Origin: an uncultured Ruminococcus sp. | GTDB taxonomy: Bacteria; Bacillota; Clostridia; Oscillospirales; Ruminococcaceae | NCBI GenBank assembly: GCA_900752785.1 | Contig: CAADWP010000175.1 | Location: 1-12,124 of the forward strand | Direction: 5' to 3' | DNA length: 12,124 nucleotides | In this document: positions 8,601-12,124 of the stretch, piece by piece | How positions within the stretch are numbered: the first letter of the stretch is position 1 | Layout of the letters: every line of letters begins with the position of its first letter | Position numbers and translations under genes: made by a program | The notes under the pieces: model-generated | What the model was told of the DNA's origin: nothing | The model's input: only the letters and a program-made list of their open reading frames with translations | Database searches by the model: none

Positions 8601-8649
8601 GCGCAGCGCAAAGCGCGGTAACCGTTCCTTTCATAAATTTGCTGTTCAT
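5647..8649 (-). CDS. Dockerin-bearing rhamnogalacturonan lyase, family PL11
   Basis: An exported 1000-residue modular pectinase that should cleave the rhamnogalacturonan-I backbone by beta-elimination. Order: signal peptide (about 1-33, ending SANA); type I dockerin (about 38-103) with a degenerate first loop (DVIGNDGVTSDD) and a canonical second (DSNADGDVNLAD); a beta-sandwich binding-like module (about 105-214); a Thr-rich linker (225-252); a CBM35-like module (about 257-384, ending GGGPNMDYIEVIE); a fibronectin-like entry domain of PL11 (about 395-480); and the eight-bladed propeller (about 510-1000). The propeller has acidic calcium loops DIDGDG (525-530), DFDGDN (589-594) and DVDGDG (746-751), and the PL11-typical GRGDADAWGDQYGNRSERM (664-682), GHNSSVAGYGDGNHH and HEEEEAGFG. 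Bacillus YesW (about 620 residues) corresponds to the second half. The start at 8649 is preceded by AAGGGGG; the upstream ATG at 8718 falls only a few bases after the predicted transcription start and adds a non-signal extension. The dockerin implies cellulosome attachment. Confidence 0.95.
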   Translation of the reverse strand: MNSKFMKGTVTALCAALTAASVPNAAPVSANAAEDFNYYIRGDVIGNDGVTSDDAFTIQSYVLGLKQFSDEQLIPADSNADGDVNLADAVNIMQWLIKLEKRYRVGEYIHKDTLAGDTVEFSAGQQGAANFNFTADFSGNYKLRINYSNSEDPADFQIIANNGSVYTPAVFETTEGWKEAVYIIKLNEGKNAIEIAPESPSAKVSIKNIEILRTENIPDATLKRPVTTTTTTTTTTTASETTTSTTTTETPPIPVAERYYAIDAEFYDSWKEDINAGFAGEAYVNYNNAVGSYVNWTVDVPEDGNYLVTFRYANGTEANRTVKVTVNGSKECCYMDFSGTGSWTQWDDSSVVLALKAGKNTVKATATTSGGGPNMDYIEVIETDKPAAEMVMPKDGKRVEKLNRGVSAAYTGSGVLVSWRILGTDSENTTFKLFKNGKQPPIYEGTINDASCFLDKNGTAADWYTIDTYVDGECTEFAQASINLTNKNSGQSGAYFDIPLNTPPGGTTPTGEAYTYTANDCSVGDIDGDGQYEIFVKWDPSNSKDNANAGYTGNVYIDCYTLDGKQLWRVDLGKNIRAGAHYTQFMVYDFDGDNKAEMICKTADGTVDGTGMVIGDGSKDYRMTGKVDGKRGDPTGKPLSGPEYLTLFDGATGKAIDTIDYKPGRGDADAWGDQYGNRSERMTACVAYLNGTTPSAVFGRGYYTRSALTAYNVVNGKLVEYWSYDTGHNSSVAGYGDGNHHILAADVDGDGKQEVVVGSAVVDDNGKLLYTSGLGHGDAIHVGDFDPSNPGVEIFQCHEEEEAGFGISLRDGKTGKILFRETAGGDTGRCIADNLIAGNAGAEMVGSHNSVIYAAFGSHEKVGAWSDITKWGMNSVVYWTDVLERAVLDRTMVDQHGKGRVFTGDGVDYNNYTKSNACLTADLFGDWREEMIFRKSDGTGLRVFATTFETQYPIYTLMHNPQYRVQVASENNGYNQPPHTDYFLGTGYDLPKVPEVYSED
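7952..7971 (-). repeat. Trinucleotide microsatellite in the Thr-rich linker of the lyase
   Basis: Six to seven uninterrupted GTT units on the plus strand (ACA threonine codons in the gene) sit within a longer threonine run. Slippage here would lengthen or shorten the linker without breaking the reading frame. It separates the dockerin and first binding module from the CBM35-like module and catalytic part. Confidence 0.85.
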
Positions 8650-8731
8650 AATAAATATCCCCCTTATATTCTTTAAAAATCTGATTTTATTACCTGTTAT
8701 TAAATTATCGCAAAACATTTTATTATGTAAT

Positions 8732-8760
8732 ATTATACCAATATATTAAACATTTGTCAA
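8732..8760 (-). promoter_or_regulatory. Consensus sigma-A promoter of the PL11 lyase gene
   Basis: On the minus strand TTGACA (8755-8760) and TATAAT (8732-8737) are exactly 17 bases apart, a perfect consensus. Transcription should begin near 8725, giving a leader of about 75 bases before the ATG at 8649. Such a strong core promoter normally needs repression if expression depends on substrate, but I see no clear operator. Confidence 0.93.
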
Positions 8761-8793
8761 TAGTAAATGTAGCTAAATTACCTTAAAACTCTG

Positions 8794-8832
8794 AAAATAA
8801 AAACGGAACGTCTTGAATGAAAGAACGTTCCG
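8794..8832 (-). terminator. Intrinsic terminator ending the purD operon
   Basis: CGGAACGT (8804-8811) pairs with ACGTTCCG (8825-8832), with further pairing past a bulge around the six-base loop GAATGA. On the minus strand TTTTTATTTTC follows. It lies just upstream of the lyase promoter and separates the two units. Confidence 0.9.
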
Positions 8833-8866
8833 CTGAAAATGTCAATTTGTAAGATAATCGCTTGAT

Positions 8867-8953
8867 TTAACCAATTTTTTCAATAAAGCCGATCCAAAAG
8901 AGAAAATTGTAAACTATAAGGAAATTGACAGCATTAAAAACTGCAAATTTCAT
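8867..8953 (-). CDS. Possible 28-residue hydrophobic membrane peptide
   Basis: An ATG 18 bases after the stop codon of the six-helix membrane protein opens a 28-codon frame ending in TAA. The peptide MKFAVFNAVNFLIVY... IGFIEKIG is almost wholly hydrophobic, with Phe, Val, Trp and Tyr in the core and charged residues only at the ends, as in single-span small membrane proteins. The ribosome site is poor (AAAAAGAA). It lies 34 bases before the operon terminator. It could be a real small protein or an AT-rich trailer that happens to be open. No family is recognised. Confidence 0.3.
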   Translation of the reverse strand: MKFAVFNAVNFLIVYNFLFWIGFIEKIG

Positions 8954-8971
8954 ATTCTTTTTATTTTATTC

Positions 8972-9622
8972 TTAATTATTTTCCTCGTCGCTGTCATCGT
9001 CGTCGCTGCCGAAAACGCCTTTATATTCGGCAACGCGAGCCGAATCGCCATGACAGTCGATCTCGATAATATTCCTCTTGAGCATCGAACGGGTTACGGC
9101 GAACAATCCCGTAAATGCAACAGCGTTTACAAGGATACTGAAATATATTCTGATGTTAAGAATATTTCCGAACATTCCGCCCAGAATAACGCCTATGCAA
9201 ATAATAATTGTCGCCTCATAAGGACTTTTGTACGGATCGAGGCTGACAAAGGAGAAACATACGACAGCCGATATAAGCGAATGCGCAACGGCAAGACCGA
9301 GCGAATAAGGAGAGTAAAAATCCTTTACGGCAAAAGAATTTAGCTCGCAGTACATCATTACCGCTTCCATGATTATATAGAAAGAGAATAAGATCTTGAA
9401 CCACTTTCGCATTCTTGTCGTTATGCTTATAAGAACATCGGCAGCGACAAGAAGTCCGAATCCTGCAAATTCGCAGGCGTAAGCGGTTATTTCCAAAGCC
9501 TTTGTAAAGCCGCTTTCGGGATCGTAAAGGCTGTAATAGATATAGCAGACTATTGCAAAGATCACAAAAAGCAGGTTTCCGTAAAAGCCGAGGGCAAGCC
9601 CCAGCGAAAGCTTTTTCTGCAT
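8972..9622 (-). CDS. Six-helix membrane protein with acidic C-terminal tail, unknown function
   Basis: A 216-residue integral membrane protein of no recognised family. Hydrophobic segments are near 8-30, 43-67, 74-94, 106-127, 136-156 and 158-177. The third is preceded by a positive stretch (TRMRKW, 69-74) and the last is followed by one (RSMLKRN). The C-terminus is hydrophilic and ends in SDDDDSDEENN (206-216), probably cytoplasmic if six helices span the membrane. No catalytic motif or transporter signature is visible. It starts ten bases after the purD stop; its ribosome site (AAGGAG) begins within the purD TAA, so it is very probably cotranscribed with purD. The link to purine synthesis may be only transcriptional. 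Confidence 0.85.
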   Translation of the reverse strand: MQKKLSLGLALGFYGNLLFVIFAIVCYIYYSLYDPESGFTKALEITAYACEFAGFGLLVAADVLISITTRMRKWFKILFSFYIIMEAVMMYCELNSFAVKDFYSPYSLGLAVAHSLISAVVCFSFVSLDPYKSPYEATIIICIGVILGGMFGNILNIRIYFSILVNAVAFTGLFAVTRSMLKRNIIEIDCHGDSARVAEYKGVFGSDDDDSDEENN

Positions 9623-9632
9623 AGCGGACTCC

Positions 9633-10919
9633 TTAACCGAGAGCCTTCAGCGCTCTCTGACCGATGTCTTTTCTGTAGTGAGCGCCATCAAAGTTAATTT
9701 TGTCAACGCCCTCGTAAGCCTTGTTCAGAGCAGTCTTCAAATCGCAGCCCTTAGCGGTCACGCCGATAACACGTCCGCCGTTTGTGAGGAATCTGCCGTC
9801 GTCGGAGAGCTTCGTACCCGCATGGTAAACAAAGCAGCCGTCGATCTGCCCCTTATCGTCAAAACCGTTCATTTCGATTCCCTTTGGATAGCTTTCCGGA
9901 TAGCCGCCGCTTGCCATAACGACGCAGGCGCAGCTTCCGTTAAGCCATTTTATATTAAGCTTATCGAGCGTATGAGTTGCAACAGCCTCGAAAACTTCAT
10001 ACAGATCAGCGTCCAGCATGGGGAGAACAACCTGAGTTTCGGGATCGCCGAATCGGCAGTTATACTCAATGACCTTAGGTCCTTTTGGAGTAAGCATAAG
10101 TCCGAAGTAGAGGCATCCCTCAAAGGTACGGCCCTCGGCGTTCATAGCATTGACAGTCGGAATAAAAATTTTCTCCATGCACTCCTGTGCGATTTCCTCG
10201 GTGTAGTAAGGATTGGGCGAAAGAGTTCCCATTCCGCCTGTATTCAGTCCTTTGTCTCCGTCCAAGGCTCTCTTGTGATCCATTGAGGAGATCATGGGAA
10301 CTATGGTTTTTCCGTCCGTGAAGCTGAGAACAGAGACTTCGGGACCCGTAAGAAATTCCTCGATCACGATACGCGCAGAGCTTTTTCCAAATTTCAGCTC
10401 GTCGATCATGTCGTGAACAGCCTGAACAGCTTCCTCCTCATTCTGAGCGATGATAACTCCTTTGCCCAGAGCAAGACCGTCCGCTTTGATTACAGCAGGG
10501 TAGCTGTTCTGCTCTTTAAGATAGGCAATAGCCTTTTCGCTATCGGTGAAAACTTCGTAGAAAGCAGTGGGAATGTTGTATTTTTTCATAAGCTCCTTTG
10601 AAAATACCTTAGATCCTTCAATAATTGCAGCATTTGCTTTCGGTCCGAAAACAAGAAAGCCTTCTGCCTGAAGCGCGTCGGTCATTCCGAGAACAAGCGG
10701 ATCGTCCGGAGCTACGACAACCATATCGGGGTTAAGCTCCTTTGCAAGAGCAACAACGTCCTCGATATCCGTTGCGCCCACATTGAAGCACTGAGCATAT
10801 TTCGAGATTCCGCCGTTTCCGGGAGTACAGTATAATTTTCCGACCTGCGGACTTTCGGCAAGCTTCATGATGATCGCGTGTTCGCGTCCGCCGCCGCCGA
10901 CTACCAGTACATTTTTCAT
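9633..10919 (-). CDS. purD: Phosphoribosylamine-glycine ligase (GAR synthetase)
   Basis: PurD joins glycine to 5-phosphoribosylamine using ATP to give glycinamide ribonucleotide, the second step of de novo purine synthesis in the cytoplasm. At 428 residues it is the usual monofunctional bacterial length. Visible features are the N-terminal VLVVGGGGREHAI (4-16), the TPGNGG loop (32-37), the ATP-grasp segment YPAVIKADGLALGKGV (140-155), EEFLTGPEVSVLSF (187-200), DHKRALDGDKGLNTGGMG (214-231) and the metal/ATP site VIEYNCRFGDPETQ (283-296). The ATG at 10917-10919 has an AGGAGG ribosome site seven bases upstream. It lies between two envelope-associated genes of unknown function, with gaps of about 10 bases, instead of beside purH or purN as is frequent. 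No lesion is seen. Confidence 0.98.
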   Translation of the reverse strand: MKNVLVVGGGGREHAIIMKLAESPQVGKLYCTPGNGGISKYAQCFNVGATDIEDVVALAKELNPDMVVVAPDDPLVLGMTDALQAEGFLVFGPKANAAIIEGSKVFSKELMKKYNIPTAFYEVFTDSEKAIAYLKEQNSYPAVIKADGLALGKGVIIAQNEEEAVQAVHDMIDELKFGKSSARIVIEEFLTGPEVSVLSFTDGKTIVPMISSMDHKRALDGDKGLNTGGMGTLSPNPYYTEEIAQECMEKIFIPTVNAMNAEGRTFEGCLYFGLMLTPKGPKVIEYNCRFGDPETQVVLPMLDADLYEVFEAVATHTLDKLNIKWLNGSCACVVMASGGYPESYPKGIEMNGFDDKGQIDGCFVYHAGTKLSDDGRFLTNGGRVIGVTAKGCDLKTALNKAYEGVDKINFDGAHYRKDIGQRALKALG

Positions 10920-10930
10920 TTGGGTTCCTC

Positions 10931-12028
10931 CTATTTTATCTTAATACTTTTTATCATTTCATCTATAACTTTGTCCGCCGATTTATCGGAAGCGTCTTTT
11001 CTGACGCTGACGGAATATACATAGCCGTCTTTTTTAAACCAATAGGTTTTCTGAAACCAACAGGTGCCGGAATCCTTGACAGTTATTTTAAAGGAGCAGG
11101 TTTCAGCCTTATATCCGAAAATTTCCTCCTGACCGCGTTCAAGATCGTCAAACTCTGTATTTTTAAGTTCTTTTTCGTTTGCATTTGTAAACGCTATATC
11201 TGCAAGTATGGATGGTGTGCGATCGTTTTTCGGCTTTTCAACCTTTAATTTTACACTAATGGCATACTCGGCGTCGGATTCAGCCTCGGCATAGAATATT
11301 TCTGCACTGTAATATCGTCCGCAGCCGTCCTCGTCAAGGCTTTCCTTGTCGTTTGAATTTACCATCCATTCGGGCTTACAGTTCACTGAGATATATTTTG
11401 AATCAAAGGTATAAGGCTCGGTCGGAAGCATATAATCGGACGTATAAACGGCAGATTTAGCGATATCCTCAAGAACGGAAAGCGCATAGTCCTTGTTTTC
11501 GGGACTGTAAAAAGCGGTCATTTTAAATTGTTTTGTCTGATAGGTTATTTCGTAATTGCTGATGCATTCCATGCCGCTTGTAGGATTATCGGTTTCCCTG
11601 TAATGGTAAGCGCAGATGTTAAAATTTTCGGACGGGATTATTTCGTAAGCCGCATCAGTACACGTTTTATTATTTTCGAGCTGATATTTATACGTTTCCT
11701 CAGCATTAAATTCAGCCGTACCGCAAGAAGTACCGCTTCCCTTTATCTCGATCCTTGGGATATTTTCGCCCGAAAATGTAAGCTCGCCTTCATAATCATC
11801 ATCTATATTATCGGGGGATTCCAGAATAAAGTCGTCGCTGATCTCAAAGGAATAATTTAGAAGCTTGTATTTTGTTTTGCTGTCGGTTTCATAGACGGGC
11901 GCGGATTTTTTTATGCGCGAGCCGTCGCATTTTTCATCGTCTTTCTTTGCTTCAAGGCAGAATCCGATAACGGCTCCTCCCAAAAATACAGCGCCGACCG
12001 CCGATGCAATAATTATTTTAAGATTCAT
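10931..12028 (-). CDS. Membrane-anchored or secreted two-module protein, unknown function
   Basis: A 365-residue protein. A hydrophobic N-terminus (about 4-24) can act as an uncleaved anchor or signal peptide; Cys24 is preceded by Phe, not Gly/Ala, so a lipoprotein box is not convincing. The rest is acidic, Ser/Lys/Tyr-rich and predicted extracytoplasmic. Two halves look like variants of one alpha/beta module: about 54-196 (YKLLNYSFEISDDF... FKMTAFY... VLEDIAKSAVY) and about 206-365 (YTFDSKYISVNCKPEW... YVYSVSVRKD... VIDEMIKSIKIK). Each ends in beta strands followed by a helix, recalling PsbP/DcrB-like folds, but this is weak. The ATG has a GGGAGA ribosome site. purD begins 11 bases after its stop, so they are probably cotranscribed. 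I see no convincing promoter in 12029-12124, so the transcript may start outside the window. Confidence 0.8.
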   Translation of the reverse strand: MNLKIIIASAVGAVFLGGAVIGFCLEAKKDDEKCDGSRIKKSAPVYETDSKTKYKLLNYSFEISDDFILESPDNIDDDYEGELTFSGENIPRIEIKGSGTSCGTAEFNAEETYKYQLENNKTCTDAAYEIIPSENFNICAYHYRETDNPTSGMECISNYEITYQTKQFKMTAFYSPENKDYALSVLEDIAKSAVYTSDYMLPTEPYTFDSKYISVNCKPEWMVNSNDKESLDEDGCGRYYSAEIFYAEAESDAEYAISVKLKVEKPKNDRTPSILADIAFTNANEKELKNTEFDDLERGQEEIFGYKAETCSFKITVKDSGTCWFQKTYWFKKDGYVYSVSVRKDASDKSADKVIDEMIKSIKIK

Positions 12029-12124
12029 TTTTTCTCCCTATATCATTAATGTTTTGCAAGTGTCAGTGTTTGCTTCTGTTATGGTTGTTAATGAGACATT
12101 GCCTGCTTGAATCCTTGTTAAAGC

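Noticed and set aside
8650..8718. Upstream ATG of the lyase adding 23 residues
   Set aside because: It is within a few bases of the predicted transcription start, has no ribosome site, and would put a non-signal extension in front of a clear signal peptide.
12029..12075. A CTGACA / ATATAG promoter just before the 365-residue protein
   Set aside because: The -10 would abut the ribosome binding site, leaving no room for a leader; the match is weak.

Overview
The window is typical of an anaerobic, fibre-degrading gut Firmicute of the Ruminococcus type (Oscillospiraceae). Two secreted proteins carry type I dockerin modules, one of them a pectin lyase with a threonine-rich linker. The groESL operon is controlled by a perfect CIRCE element, and consensus sigma-A promoters and U-rich intrinsic terminators are easy to see. 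All well-supported genes lie on the minus strand, so transcription runs from high to low coordinates. I cannot name the species.

Reading in the direction of transcription, the first unit (12028 to about 8794) encodes a membrane-anchored or secreted two-module protein of unknown function, then purD (GAR synthetase), a six-helix membrane protein with an acidic tail, and possibly a 28-residue hydrophobic peptide just before a strong terminator. The genes are 10-18 bases apart, which suggests one operon. The second unit (8760 to 5583) has a perfect TTGACA-17-TATAAT promoter and encodes a 1000-residue exported rhamnogalacturonan lyase of family PL11, with an N-terminal dockerin and two beta-sandwich binding modules. 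It ends in a 13-bp stem terminator.

The third unit (5534 to 3494) is the least ordinary part of the window. It has three tightly coupled genes without signal peptides: a baseplate/tail-fibre-like protein, a cysteine-rich beta-helix-like protein, and a small protein with three NGYP repeats and a tail-tip-like C-terminus. They look like phage or tailocin host-recognition parts, but no head, tail-tube, lysis, integrase or regulatory gene is present. The cassette lies between two dockerin-gene units and is bounded by terminators on both sides.

The fourth unit (about 3332 to 2332) encodes a secreted CAP-superfamily protein with a C-terminal dockerin, with its own promoter and terminator. The fifth (2250 to about 124) is the HrcA/CIRCE-regulated groES-groEL heat-shock operon. 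The first 190 bases hold only stem-loops and the last 96 bases hold no recognised feature. No tRNA, rRNA, CRISPR array or insertion sequence was seen.
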